From: Allomuricauda sp. M10
GTDB lineage: Bacteria > Bacteroidota > Bacteroidia > Flavobacteriales > Flavobacteriaceae
NCBI RefSeq assembly: GCF_020782875.1
Contig: NZ_JAJGBN010000001.1
Location: 868,001 to 932,000 of the forward strand
DNA: 64,000 bases
Direction: 5' to 3'
Part shown: in pieces, positions 44,575 through 54,058 of the stretch
Position numbering within the stretch: the stretch's first letter is position 1
How the letters are laid out: every line of letters starts with the position of its first letter
The notes under the pieces: generated by a model
The model's database searches: none
Told to the model about the DNA's origin: nothing
Seen by the model: the letters and a program-made list of their open reading frames with translations, nothing else
Made by a program: the position numbers and the translations under genes

Positions 44575-46065
44575 CTATTCTGAAATGCTGGTGGTGAGCT
44601 GCTTGATCTTAATTTTGAAGGCAGCGAACATCAGTGTCATGATGGGGCTCAACCAATTGAAAACAGCAAAAATGCCATATTCGGCAACACTGACACCCAA
44701 AACCCCGCTATGATAAGCACCACAGGTGTTCCAAGGCACCAAAACAGAAGTTACGGTACCGGAATCCTCCAAAGAGCGACTTAAATTTTCAGGGGCCAAT
44801 CCACGGTCCTTGTATGCTTTGGAAAACATTTTACCGGGCACCACAATGGCCAGATATTGGTCGGATGCCGTTACGTTGAGGGCCAAACAACTTCCAACGG
44901 TGCTAGCAAAGAGTCCAAAAGTGGTTTTGGCCATTTTCAACAGGGATTCGGTGATACGCTCCAAAGCTCCAATGCCGTCCATGATGCCTCCAAAAACCAT
45001 GGCGCATACAATGAGCCAAATAGTTCCGAGCATTCCCGACATACCACCAGAGGAGAACAGGTCGTTCAATGCGGGATCATCTGTTGCAATATTGGTGTCT
45101 ACAGTGATGGCGTTCAAAATGCCTTTATAAGCAGCTTCAAAAGTCAGTTGGGTACCACCGCCTATTTGGGCCACAATGTCCGGTTGAAAAATCAAGGCGA
45201 ACACTCCGCCCAAAAGTGTGCCGATCAACAAGGCCATCAGAGGAGGTGCTTTTTTTACGATCAATACGATTACCGCAATCGGCACCAAAAACAGCCATCC
45301 ATTAATATTGAAGGTTTTACTGATATTCGTTAAAATGGAACCCGTATCTGCAACCCCTGAAGTATCAATGGTGAAGCCCATGATAATGAAAAATATTAAG
45401 GTAATGATGATGGTCGGGGTAGTGGTCAAGGCCATATACCGAATATGGGAGAACAAATCCCCTCCAGCCATGGCAGGTGCTAAATTGGTGGTATCGCTTA
45501 AGGGAGACATTTTATCCCCAAAATAGGCACCTGAAAGCACAGCGCCAGCGGTCATTCCTAAAGGAATGCCCAAAGCATCACCAATACCTACCAAGGCAAT
45601 ACCCACGGTGGCAGAGGTGGTCCAGCTACTACCGGTGGCCACCGAAATGATGGAACAAATGATCACACAGGCCGCTAAAAATATGGTCGGGTTCAAAATC
45701 TGAAGCCCATAATAGATCATGGCAGGAATGATACCGCTCACCAACCAGGTTCCGGAAAGCGCACCCACCATGAGTAGGATAAGCAAGGCTCCTGTAGTGG
45801 AGCGAACATTTTCGGCCACCTCATCAATCATTTGTTGATACGAAACCTTGTTGAAAAAACCAACAATCGCGGCTACGGCACCGCCCAACAAAAGAATAAA
45901 CTGGTTGGAACCGCTCAGCGCATCATCACCAAAGACAAAAACGTTGTAAGCCAACATGCCTACCAAAGCAATCACGGGGATGAGCGCTTCGGCAATGCTT
46001 AGATTTTTGTTCTCAACAATATGTTCGTCTTCCCTAAAATGTGGTTTTTCCTCTGGATTAGCCAT
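44575..46065 (-). CDS. nhaC: NhaC-type Na+/H+ antiporter
   Basis: A 496-residue protein with about 11-13 membrane helices. Key segments: TGSSWTTSATVGIALVGIG, GAVLSGAYFGDKMSPLSDTTNLAPA, and LVPWNTCGAYHSGVLGV, as in NhaC. It exchanges sodium (or malate/lactate in relatives) for protons, useful for a marine cell. No operon partner. Confidence 0.9.
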   Translation of the reverse strand: MANPEEKPHFREDEHIVENKNLSIAEALIPVIALVGMLAYNVFVFGDDALSGSNQFILLLGGAVAAIVGFFNKVSYQQMIDEVAENVRSTTGALLILLMVGALSGTWLVSGIIPAMIYYGLQILNPTIFLAACVIICSIISVATGSSWTTSATVGIALVGIGDALGIPLGMTAGAVLSGAYFGDKMSPLSDTTNLAPAMAGGDLFSHIRYMALTTTPTIIITLIFFIIMGFTIDTSGVADTGSILTNISKTFNINGWLFLVPIAVIVLIVKKAPPLMALLIGTLLGGVFALIFQPDIVAQIGGGTQLTFEAAYKGILNAITVDTNIATDDPALNDLFSSGGMSGMLGTIWLIVCAMVFGGIMDGIGALERITESLLKMAKTTFGLFASTVGSCLALNVTASDQYLAIVVPGKMFSKAYKDRGLAPENLSRSLEDSGTVTSVLVPWNTCGAYHSGVLGVSVAEYGIFAVFNWLSPIMTLMFAAFKIKIKQLTTSISE

Positions 46066-46135
46066 GTGGTCTGAGTTTGTTAAGAGGTAATATTACAACT
46101 TTGCCCCTTGTTCTGCAAACAGGATTGCGATACGA

Positions 46136-47356
46136 TCACACCAAAGCGGTATCCGGTGAAAGGATTCCCAAAGTTTCCATACAGCTACGCATGGAAAGAT
46201 AAGTTTTGTGGATATCATTGTCCAAACCGATGGAAAAACGGATAAGTCCCTGGGAAAGACCCAATTGCTTTTGTTCCTCTTCGGGGATTTCAGAAGAGGT
46301 GGAGGTTCCGGAAGCGCTGAACAAAGTTTTGTAAAAGCCTAAACTTACTGCCAGGTACCCCAGTTTTTCTTTTTGCATGAGTTCCATCAAAGCATTGGCT
46401 TGATCCAAAGAACCAACATCCAAAGTCAACATACCGCCGAAGCCATATTCTGGATTCATCTGTTTTTTCATCAATTCATGGCCGGGATGACTTTCCAAGC
46501 CGGGATACACCACTTTTAATCCGTCCTTCTCAAATTGCTTGGCCAAATAGTGGGCATTTTCACTATGCTTTTTGATGCGGATATGCAGCGTACGCATATT
46601 TTTTAGGATGGATGCCGCCCGAAGACTGTCCAAGGTACTTCCGAACAACATACCGGCACCATTATTCACATCCTTTAAACCAAGACAAAAATCTTTGGTA
46701 CCACAAACGGCCCCTGCTACACAGTCGCTACTGCCGTTGATGAACTTGGTTAGACTGTGCACCACGATATCCGCTCCCAATTGGGCCGCGCCAATGTTCA
46801 AAGGGGAAAAGGTATTGTCCACTACTAAAGGAATATTGTTCTTTTTGGCAATTTTGGACAAGGAAGCGATGTCGGCAACTTCCAGTAGAGGATTGCTGAT
46901 GGCTTCACAATAGATCATTTTGGTCTTTGGGGTGATGGCGTTTGCAACGGCATCCAAATCCGTAATGTCCAAAAATGAGGTGGTTATGTTGAACTTTTTC
47001 AAGAAATTCTTTAAGAAGGCATAAGTGCCTCCGTAAATGGTTCTGCTGCATACAATATGATCACCACTATCGCACAATTGCATGATCACGGCACTGATAG
47101 CACCCATGCCACTCGCAAATACGTTGGCGGACTCGGTGCCTTCCAATTGGGCCATGGCCTCTCCCAAATATAGATTGGAAGGGGAGGAGTGCCTGCTGTA
47201 CAAGTAACAACCTTCTGTGTTGCCCTCGAAAGTATCGAACATCGTCTTCGCAGTCAAGAAGGTGTAGGTAGATGAATCTGATATGGAAGGGTTTACACCA
47301 CCAAATTCGCCAAAATATTGAAGGTCTTGAATGCGATCTGCAGCTTTGTTATCCAT
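46136..47356 (-). CDS. Cys/Met metabolism PLP enzyme (methionine gamma-lyase-like)
   Basis: A 406-residue enzyme of the transsulfuration family: SRHSSPSNLYLGEAMAQLEG, GMGAISAVIMQL, YCEAISNPLLEVADI, and Schiff-base Lys in HSLTKFINGSSDCVAG. The C-terminal SGTSTSSEIP is typical. It could act as methionine gamma-lyase or cystathionine gamma-synthase; residues do not decide it. It is divergent from the lrp-type gene, across an AT-rich region full of dyads. Confidence 0.82.
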   Translation of the reverse strand: MDNKAADRIQDLQYFGEFGGVNPSISDSSTYTFLTAKTMFDTFEGNTEGCYLYSRHSSPSNLYLGEAMAQLEGTESANVFASGMGAISAVIMQLCDSGDHIVCSRTIYGGTYAFLKNFLKKFNITTSFLDITDLDAVANAITPKTKMIYCEAISNPLLEVADIASLSKIAKKNNIPLVVDNTFSPLNIGAAQLGADIVVHSLTKFINGSSDCVAGAVCGTKDFCLGLKDVNNGAGMLFGSTLDSLRAASILKNMRTLHIRIKKHSENAHYLAKQFEKDGLKVVYPGLESHPGHELMKKQMNPEYGFGGMLTLDVGSLDQANALMELMQKEKLGYLAVSLGFYKTLFSASGTSTSSEIPEEEQKQLGLSQGLIRFSIGLDNDIHKTYLSMRSCMETLGILSPDTALV

Positions 47357-47372
47357 GATTATGATTTTTTGT

Positions 47373-47394
47373 AAATCTACTTATATATAGATTT
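47373..47394. promoter_or_regulatory. inverted repeat, operator candidate 1
   Basis: AAATCTA (47373-47379) and TAGATTT (47388-47394) with an 8-base spacer, 16 bases before the PLP gene start. Fits Lrp/AsnC-type dyads. Confidence 0.4.
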
Positions 47395-47425
47395 AAAGTC
47401 AATAAATATTATTTTATATAGGAAA

Positions 47426-47463
47426 TAGAACTAATATTTAATAAATAATAGAATATTGTTCTA
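47426..47463. promoter_or_regulatory. inverted repeat, operator candidate 2
   Basis: TAGAACTAATATT (47426-47438) mirrors AATATTGTTCTA (47452-47463) with one base missing. Overlaps the region expected to hold the -33 box of the lrp-type gene, whose -7 box starts at 47462. Confidence 0.5.
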
Positions 47464-47469
47464 ATTTTG
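47462..47469 (+). promoter_or_regulatory. -7 promoter box of the lrp-type gene
   Basis: TAATTTTG fits TAnnTTTG, 36 bases before the ATG at 47506. It touches the dyad at 47426-47463, so the regulator could repress itself. Confidence 0.5.
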
Positions 47470-47505
47470 ATGCTATATATTGGTTTCAATAGAAAAATCT
47501 TCACC

Positions 47506-47964
47506 ATGGAATTGGATGCTTTGGACAAACAATTGGTTGCACTTCTTCAGGATGACTGTAAAAAGACCACAAAACAATATGCGGATGCCCTGCAATTGTC
47601 CAAAACTGCGGTGTACGAACGCATTCGTCGATTGGAACGGACCGGAGTTATTACTGGATATACTGCTTTGCTCAATAAATCCAAGATCAAGCGTGACTTT
47701 ACCGTATTGTGTCACATCCGTCTTGTGCAGCATACCAAAGAAAATGTCTTACGTTTTGAACGCGAGATTCTCAAATTGGAAGAAGTGTCGGAATGTTTCC
47801 ATGTCGGGGGTGATTACGACTATATTCTAAAAATCAACGTGGAGGACATGAAAAGTTATCGGGAGTTCATGATCACCAAGCTCACGGCCATCAACAATAT
47901 TGGCAACACCCAGAGTTCCTTTGTGATCAATGAAGTGAAGAACAGTCCTTCCGTTCATATTTAA
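47506..47964 (+). CDS. Lrp/AsnC family transcriptional regulator
   Basis: A 152-residue regulator: N-terminal helix-turn-helix (TTKQYADALQLSKTAVYERIRRLERTGVITGY) and a C-terminal RAM domain (SECFHVGGDYDYILKINVEDM). It probably controls the divergent PLP enzyme gene. The start is the MELDALDKQ ATG; an in-frame ATG at 47470 lies right on the promoter box. Confidence 0.92.
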   Translation: MELDALDKQLVALLQDDCKKTTKQYADALQLSKTAVYERIRRLERTGVITGYTALLNKSKIKRDFTVLCHIRLVQHTKENVLRFEREILKLEEVSECFHVGGDYDYILKINVEDMKSYREFMITKLTAINNIGNTQSSFVINEVKNSPSVHI

Positions 47965-48107
47965 CAGGGGACATTGGATTTGTCATATCTTCGAAATTGA
48001 TGTATTTCAGAATCAATTGATGGGACGATCCCGAAAAACATTCGTATTTTTACAGCTGTTTTTTATGAACAGATCAGTTACAAAAATATCCTTACAAATA
48101 ATTCCAT

Positions 48108-49511
48108 ATGAATCAATATGATGTAGCTATCATCGGCTCCGGACCTGGAGGCTATGTAGCGGCCATTCGATGTGCCCAATTGGGAATGAAAACTGCCTTA
48201 ATTGAAAAATATGCCACCTTGGGCGGAACCTGTCTCAATGTGGGTTGTATTCCATCCAAAGCCCTTTTGGACTCGTCCCACCATTACGAGGATGCCGTAA
48301 AACACTTTGAAGAGCATGGGATCGATATTCCTGGTGAGATCAAGGTGAATTTGGAACAAATGATTGCCCGCAAACAAGGGGTGGTGGACCAAACTACCAA
48401 GGGTATCGAATTTTTGATGGATAAGAACAAAATTGATGTGTACCATGGTGTAGGTAGCTTTAAGGATGCCACACACATCAACATTGCCAAGGAAGATGGG
48501 CAAGAAACCATTGAGGCCAAGAATATCATCATTGCCACGGGATCAAAACCATCTACCCTTCCTTTTATCAAAATTGATAAGGAAAGGGTGATAACTTCTA
48601 CTGAAGCTTTAAAACTAAAAGAAGTACCCAAACACTTGATTGTAATCGGAGGTGGGGTAATTGGTCTGGAATTGGGCCAAGTGTACAAACGTCTTGGCGC
48701 CGAAGTTACCGTGGTGGAATTTATGGACCGAATCATTCCAGGAATGGACGGAGCACTTTCCAAAGAGCTTACCAAGGTGATGAAGAAGCAAAAAGTACAG
48801 TTCAACCTTTCGCACAAAGTAAAATCAGTCGAGCGTAAAGGGGATGAAGTCATTGTGAAGGCTGATGATAAAAAAGGACAGGAAGTAGTCATGACCGGCG
48901 ATTACTGCTTGGTGTGTGTGGGCCGTAGACCTTATACCGATGGATTGAACCTTGAAGCCGCCGGCGTGAAAATGGATGATAGGGGCAGAGTGGAAGTAAA
49001 CGCTCACTTGCAGACCAACGTTTCCAACATTTATGCTATTGGCGATGTGATCAAGGGAGCCATGTTGGCGCATAAAGCGGAAGAAGAAGGTACTTTGGTG
49101 GCCGAATTATTGGCAGGCCAAAAACCACATATCGATTATAACCTGATTCCTGGAGTGGTCTATACTTGGCCAGAAGTTGCGGCTGTTGGTAAGACCGAAG
49201 AGCAATTGAAGGAAGAAGGGGTAGAGTACAAAGTGGGACAATTCCCGATGCGTGCCTTGGGTAGATCCCGTGCAAGCATGGATTTGGATGGCTTCGTTAA
49301 GATTTTGGCTGACAAAAAAACCGATGAAGTTTTAGGCGTTCACATGATCGGTGCCCGTTGTGCCGATTTGATCACGGAAGGGGTCACTGCCATGGAATTT
49401 AGGGCATCCGCAGAAGATATTTCACGCATGAGCCATGCACATCCAACATTTGCCGAAGCCGTAAAAGAAGCGGCGTTGGCAGCAACTGCGGATAGAGCTT
49501 TGCACATTTAA
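48108..49511 (+). CDS. lpdA: dihydrolipoyl dehydrogenase
   Basis: A 467-residue flavoprotein (E3 of 2-oxoacid dehydrogenases and the glycine cleavage system). FAD motif IIGSGPGGYVAA, active disulfide GGTCLNVGCIPSKALL, NAD motif VIGGGVIGLELGQVY, and active-site His-Glu in SHAHPTFAEAVKEA. Standalone gene with a terminator. Confidence 0.96.
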   Translation: MNQYDVAIIGSGPGGYVAAIRCAQLGMKTALIEKYATLGGTCLNVGCIPSKALLDSSHHYEDAVKHFEEHGIDIPGEIKVNLEQMIARKQGVVDQTTKGIEFLMDKNKIDVYHGVGSFKDATHINIAKEDGQETIEAKNIIIATGSKPSTLPFIKIDKERVITSTEALKLKEVPKHLIVIGGGVIGLELGQVYKRLGAEVTVVEFMDRIIPGMDGALSKELTKVMKKQKVQFNLSHKVKSVERKGDEVIVKADDKKGQEVVMTGDYCLVCVGRRPYTDGLNLEAAGVKMDDRGRVEVNAHLQTNVSNIYAIGDVIKGAMLAHKAEEEGTLVAELLAGQKPHIDYNLIPGVVYTWPEVAAVGKTEEQLKEEGVEYKVGQFPMRALGRSRASMDLDGFVKILADKKTDEVLGVHMIGARCADLITEGVTAMEFRASAEDISRMSHAHPTFAEAVKEAALAATADRALHI

Positions 49512-49537
49512 GAAATACAAAAACTAAAAGGATTACA

Positions 49538-49571
49538 AAGCATTCAGTTTTCGGACTGGATGCTTTTTTTG
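49538..49571 (+). terminator. terminator of lpdA
   Basis: AGCATTCAGT and ACTGGATGCT (49539-49548 and 49555-49564) form a 10-bp stem with one wobble, followed by TTTTTTT. Confidence 0.88.
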
Positions 49572-49577
49572 TGGATG

Positions 49578-50774
49578 TTAACTGCGTACGGTGCGTAAAA
49601 ATCGTCTAAGGAAAAGTCTAGCCCTCATAGAAAGTTCACGGATTACTGGAATGGAGGCTTCTTTCAAATCCATAAGTTGAGAAACAACCGTGGCATAGCC
49701 CAAACTGATTTGGAATTTGATGCGTTCTTCGTACTGGTTGTATTTCAAAGCCAAAAAAGTACAGGCAACCATAAAGGCGAACGCCCCTGGAATGGCCACT
49801 TGTGGGGCCAAGGCGTGGTTGAAGAATCGGTATAGTCCCAATCCCGTAAAACTTCCGTACAGGATGATGAAATGAATCACATAGATGGAAAGCGTACTGG
49901 CTCCAATACTCAAAACCGTTTTGTTGGTCATAAACTGACGAAGCACCATGAATACCGCAAAAACGATAAAAACATTGCCCAATCGGATGAAAAGGTAGTT
50001 GTTGGCCAAAATCATTTTGAACAAATCCAATCCGGTTACATCATAAAGCCCATCGAACATCCGGGAGGATTGATAGATCAATAGGTAGCCGACTGTTATG
50101 GCGATGGAAATAGCAACAGGAAACAAATATTTGGCATCTCGATATCTAGTGAACAAAACGGAGATAAAAGCGCCCAAGCTCGCATATCCAAACCAAGGAA
50201 TAATGGTAAAAACCGATCCATTGGTTTTGGTGAAATAGTTGGCGATCAAATCTGGCAGGAACGAAAACGTCCATTGCTTGTACACCGGTTCAAAAAGAAA
50301 TAGGAGCAATGTAATTCCGACCAGAACCGATGGAAAAACATATTTTTTCTTGTTGGCGGTTAGCAAATACAGACCGATGATTCCCAAAATGGAAAGACCG
50401 ATACAATGAAGCACATCAACCAAATAAAAGGAATTGTACAACTGACCCTTAAAAAGTCCTAAAAGGTTCAATCGCAACAAATAGCCGATCAACATCAATT
50501 GAAGTCCTCGGCGAATTCCTTTGACAACCCTAGGGTTTTCCATTCCCATTTGGGGCACCCTGATAAGCAAATACGTAAATATAAATCCGGAGACCGTAAA
50601 GAAAACAGGGGCGGTAATCCCTCTAAAATACAGCCAAACATTGTAAACAGGATTTGTGGTATCCCTAAAAACAGGGTCAAGCAAACCATCGATGAAATGC
50701 CCTTGCAGCATCATCAAAATGGCCCATGCTCGCATGGCATCGATAAAAAATAACCTGTTATTCTTGGCTGTCAT
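49578..50774 (-). CDS. heparan-alpha-glucosaminide N-acetyltransferase-like membrane protein
   Basis: A 398-residue protein with ten or more helices. The motif RLFFIDAMRAWAILMMLQGHFID and the following ITAPVFFTVSGFIFTYLL place it in the DUF1624/HGSNAT group, with His in QGH as likely catalytic residue. It may transfer acetyl across the membrane to a sugar. The start at MTAKNNRLFF is chosen over a longer frame. Confidence 0.8.
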   Translation of the reverse strand: MTAKNNRLFFIDAMRAWAILMMLQGHFIDGLLDPVFRDTTNPVYNVWLYFRGITAPVFFTVSGFIFTYLLIRVPQMGMENPRVVKGIRRGLQLMLIGYLLRLNLLGLFKGQLYNSFYLVDVLHCIGLSILGIIGLYLLTANKKKYVFPSVLVGITLLLFLFEPVYKQWTFSFLPDLIANYFTKTNGSVFTIIPWFGYASLGAFISVLFTRYRDAKYLFPVAISIAITVGYLLIYQSSRMFDGLYDVTGLDLFKMILANNYLFIRLGNVFIVFAVFMVLRQFMTNKTVLSIGASTLSIYVIHFIILYGSFTGLGLYRFFNHALAPQVAIPGAFAFMVACTFLALKYNQYEERIKFQISLGYATVVSQLMDLKEASIPVIRELSMRARLFLRRFLRTVRS

Positions 50775-50904
50775 TCGGTTAACTGTTACCCTATATACTT
50801 GTTTAGCAGTAGGTTTGGATGCTTTGCAGGGCAAAAATATGCAAAATACTCGCTACTGATCTTCAATTAGGGTATTTTAGCGAAACAATCAATGAATCTT
50901 GGCT

Positions 50905-51438
50905 ATGGCTGCAATATTGGCATTCGCTGGAAGCAATTCTTCCACTTCTATTAATTTCAGATTGGTAAAACTAACGGTTTCCTTAGTGCAAGACCATGAG
51001 GTTCAGGTGATAGACATGGCCAAATGCCCTTTCCCAATGTTCAGTGAAGATGAGGAAAAGCAGAAAGGGTACTCCAATTCGTTGGTAGAATTGCGTGACG
51101 ATATCCAAAAAAGTGAAGGCCTCATTTTGTCCGTGAATGAACACAATGGAAATCCCTCCGCATATTTTAAAAATGTATTGGATTGGCTATCCCGTTTGGA
51201 CCGTAATTTTCTGGAAAATACCAAAATCTTGCTGATGTCGACTTCCGGAGGAAAAAGAGGGGCCAAGGGATCTTTGTCGGTCATTGAAAACATGCTCCCT
51301 CGATTTGGTGGTGAGGTGGTCACTACCTTTTCCTTGCCTTCTTTTTATGAAACGTTTTCGGATGAAGGAATTCTCGACGCCGACCTAAAAATGGCTCATG
51401 AAGCTGCTTTGCAAACCTTTCTGGATTCTTTAAAATAA
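50905..51438 (+). CDS. NAD(P)H-dependent FMN reductase
   Basis: A 177-residue flavodoxin-fold enzyme: AFAGSNSSTSINFRLVKL binds FMN phosphate, SVNEHNGNPSAYFKNVLDWL and STSGGKRGAKGSLSVIENML complete the site, as in the ArsH/chromate-reductase group. Reduces FMN, quinones or chromate. pabB follows 6 bases later. Confidence 0.88.
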   Translation: MAAILAFAGSNSSTSINFRLVKLTVSLVQDHEVQVIDMAKCPFPMFSEDEEKQKGYSNSLVELRDDIQKSEGLILSVNEHNGNPSAYFKNVLDWLSRLDRNFLENTKILLMSTSGGKRGAKGSLSVIENMLPRFGGEVVTTFSLPSFYETFSDEGILDADLKMAHEAALQTFLDSLK

Positions 51439-51444
51439 TCAACG

Positions 51445-52731
51445 TTGCGGACCTGTTGCTCCTTTAAGGTCAAATCGATTCCGAAGGCCAAAAAAGCCTT
51501 GCTTCAATGGTCCAAAGCCTTTGAAAAGGTGATTTGGTTGGATAGCAATAACCATCAAGATCCTTACAGTTCGTTTGAAGCCTGTCTCGCAATTGGCGAA
51601 GCACAGCGATTAATTTCCTTGGATGAAATTGAATCTTTCATAAATAGGCAACCCGATTGGCTTTTTGGATATTTTTCCTATGATTTGAAGAATGAATTGG
51701 AAGATTTGGTGTCCAATAATGTGGATGAATTGAAATTTCCCTTGATGTATTTCTTTCAGCCCAAAAAAGTCATTGTGTTGAAAGGGGCTGAACTACATTT
51801 CCAATATTTAAATGCTTATCAAGATGAGATTGAGGAGGATTTTGTGCATGTATCTGAATTGGAGGACATTGAAGAGATTTCACTGCTAAGATCAAATCCT
51901 ATAAAAATCAAGATGCGTATCCACAAGGACGCCTATTTTGAAAAAGCAAACCGATTTTTGGGGCACATTCATCGCGGTGATATTTACGAGGCCAATTTTT
52001 GTCAAGAATTTTATGCCGAAGGGATTCAACTTGACCCTTTGGAGATCTACAAAAAACTCAACGCTATTTCCGAGCCGCCCTTCGCAACTTTTATGCGTTT
52101 GGATGACCACTATTTGATGTGTGCCTCACCCGAAAGGTTCCTGAAAAAAGTAGGGAGGAAAATCATATCCCAGCCCATCAAGGGTACTGCTCCCCGTGGA
52201 AAGAACAAATCAGAGGACCTGAAATTCAAAACCGAATTGGAACATGACGAAAAGGAAAGGGCCGAAAACATTATGATCGTCGATTTGGTCCGCAATGATT
52301 TGTCCAAGAGTGCATTACAAGGAAGTGTTGTAGTTGAGGATTTATGCAAAGTGCACAGCTACAAGCAAGTACATCAAATGATCTCGACAGTTATTTCAAC
52401 GGTTTCTAAAAAGAAAAATCCGGTTGAATTGATCAAAGAAACCTTTCCCATGGGCAGTATGACAGGTGCTCCAAAGCTTTCTGCCATGCAGATTATTGAA
52501 AATTTGGAAGAAACCAAACGAGGACTATATAGTGGTGCCGTGGGCTATTTTGATCCAAACGGGGATTTCGATTTTAATGTGGTCATTCGCAGTATTCTGT
52601 ACAACGTATCAAGTAGGTATGTCTCCTTTTCTGTGGGCAGTGCCATCACTTCAAAATCGGACCCTGAGAAAGAATATCGGGAATGTTTACTAAAGGCAAA
52701 GGCCATGCGTAAAGTATTGGAAAAAGGCTGA
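51445..52731 (+). CDS. pabB: aminodeoxychorismate synthase component I
   Basis: A 428-residue chorismate-binding enzyme making aminodeoxychorismate for folate. Motifs: FAREFY-type region YEANFCQEFYAEG, PIKGTAPRG with the PabB-type Lys, MIVDLVRNDLSKSA, FPMGSMTGAPKLSAMQIIE. The start is TTG: no ATG precedes the conserved N-terminal FKVKSIPKAKKALL. Partner PabA is not in the window. It continues into tilS. Confidence 0.9.
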   Translation: MRTCCSFKVKSIPKAKKALLQWSKAFEKVIWLDSNNHQDPYSSFEACLAIGEAQRLISLDEIESFINRQPDWLFGYFSYDLKNELEDLVSNNVDELKFPLMYFFQPKKVIVLKGAELHFQYLNAYQDEIEEDFVHVSELEDIEEISLLRSNPIKIKMRIHKDAYFEKANRFLGHIHRGDIYEANFCQEFYAEGIQLDPLEIYKKLNAISEPPFATFMRLDDHYLMCASPERFLKKVGRKIISQPIKGTAPRGKNKSEDLKFKTELEHDEKERAENIMIVDLVRNDLSKSALQGSVVVEDLCKVHSYKQVHQMISTVISTVSKKKNPVELIKETFPMGSMTGAPKLSAMQIIENLEETKRGLYSGAVGYFDPNGDFDFNVVIRSILYNVSSRYVSFSVGSAITSKSDPEKEYRECLLKAKAMRKVLEKG

Positions 52732-52741
52732 TGTTTATTCG

Positions 52742-52749
52742 TAATTTTG
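52742..52749 (+). promoter_or_regulatory. -7 promoter box four bases before tilS
   Basis: TAATTTTG fits TAnnTTTG, with TTG 22 bases upstream (52717-52719) as a possible -33 box, and 4 bases to the ATG. Confidence 0.45.
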
Positions 52750-52753
52750 TGAC

Positions 52754-54058
52754 ATGTTGTCCAAATTCAAAAACCACATCAATACCAAACTTCCTTTCCT
52801 AAAAGGAAAAAAACTATTGCTGGCCTGCAGCGGAGGATTGGACAGTGTGGTGCTTACCCATCTTTGCAAGGCAATCGAGTTGGATATTACCTTGGCGCAT
52901 TGCAATTTTAAGTTGCGTGGAGCTGAAAGTGATGGTGATGAGTCATTTGTTAGGGATCTGGCCAATGCATTGGATTTGAAGATCTTGGTAAAGGAATTCA
53001 ATACCATGGACTACGCTCAAAACCATCGAGGTTCAGTGCAAATGGCTGCCAGGGAGTTACGCTATGAATGGTTCAATGAACTTTTGGAGAACGACTTCGA
53101 TTACTTGCTCACGGCCCATCACTTGGATGATGATTTGGAGACGTTTCTCATCAACTTTTCCCGAGGCACTGGTTTGGAGGGACTTTTGGGCATTCCGGAA
53201 CAAAACGACAAAATCATTCGACCGTTGTTGCTCTTCACCAGGGAAGAGATTGCTGCTTATGCCGAAGAACAAAGCATTCAATGGCGGGAGGATAGCAGCA
53301 ATTCAGAAACCAAATACCTTCGGAACAAGATTAGGCATGAAATTGTTCCCAAACTGAAGGAACTGCATCCAACATTTGTGCAGAATTTTGTGCAGACACA
53401 AGTCCATTTGCATCAAAGTAGTGTTTTGGTCAACAACCATCTTCAAGAAATCAAAAACAGATTATTTCAATTTGAAGATGATTCAATCAAAATTGAAATG
53501 TCAGATTTACAAAAATTGGAGCCCTTGGACGCCTATCTCTATGGCCTTTTTCACGAATTTGGTTTTTCGGATTGGGAAGCGATACATGCACTATTAAAGG
53601 CAATGAGCGGTAAGGAAGTGTTTTCAAAAACCCATCGCTTATTGAAAGATCGCGATCAATTGATTCTTTCCGAATTAAAAACTAGGGTAAATGCCCATTA
53701 TCCTGTCTTTGATAAGGACACGCTGTTGGAACATCCTATCCTGTTGACTATGGAAAATGTAGATGCCGTAACAAAACCCTTAACCAACGCCATATTTTTG
53801 GATAAGGAAAAGTTAAACTTCCCGATGGTGTTAAGAAATTGGGAGAAAGGCGACTATTTTTATCCCTTCGGGATGAAAGGCAAAAAAAAGTTGTCCAAGT
53901 TTTTCAAGGATGAGAGGATAGATGTCGTTTCCAAGGAAAACCAATGGTTGCTGTGCTCAGACGATGAGATTGTCTGGGTAGTGGGCAAAAGGGCCGATGA
54001 ACGATTTCGGGTTGATGATACCACCCGGCAAATAGTAAAGATTACATGGATTTCATGA
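52754..54058 (+). CDS. tilS: tRNA(Ile)-lysidine synthase
   Basis: A 434-residue enzyme that converts the wobble C of tRNA-Ile(CAU) to lysidine with ATP. PP-loop ACSGGLDSVVL (about residues 24-34), TAHHLDDDLETFLINFSRGTGLEGLLGIP, and the C-terminal tRNA-binding module PFGMKGKKKLSKFFKDERI. Its TGA overlaps the dsbD-like ATG by 4 bases. Confidence 0.95.
   Translation: MLSKFKNHINTKLPFLKGKKLLLACSGGLDSVVLTHLCKAIELDITLAHCNFKLRGAESDGDESFVRDLANALDLKILVKEFNTMDYAQNHRGSVQMAARELRYEWFNELLENDFDYLLTAHHLDDDLETFLINFSRGTGLEGLLGIPEQNDKIIRPLLLFTREEIAAYAEEQSIQWREDSSNSETKYLRNKIRHEIVPKLKELHPTFVQNFVQTQVHLHQSSVLVNNHLQEIKNRLFQFEDDSIKIEMSDLQKLEPLDAYLYGLFHEFGFSDWEAIHALLKAMSGKEVFSKTHRLLKDRDQLILSELKTRVNAHYPVFDKDTLLEHPILLTMENVDAVTKPLTNAIFLDKEKLNFPMVLRNWEKGDYFYPFGMKGKKKLSKFFKDERIDVVSKENQWLLCSDDEIVWVVGKRADERFRVDDTTRQIVKITWIS

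Noticed and set aside
48284..48892. 202-codon open frame antisense to lpdA
   Set aside because: Mirror frame of a conserved flavoprotein; composition rich in Ser/Thr as expected from a shadow.
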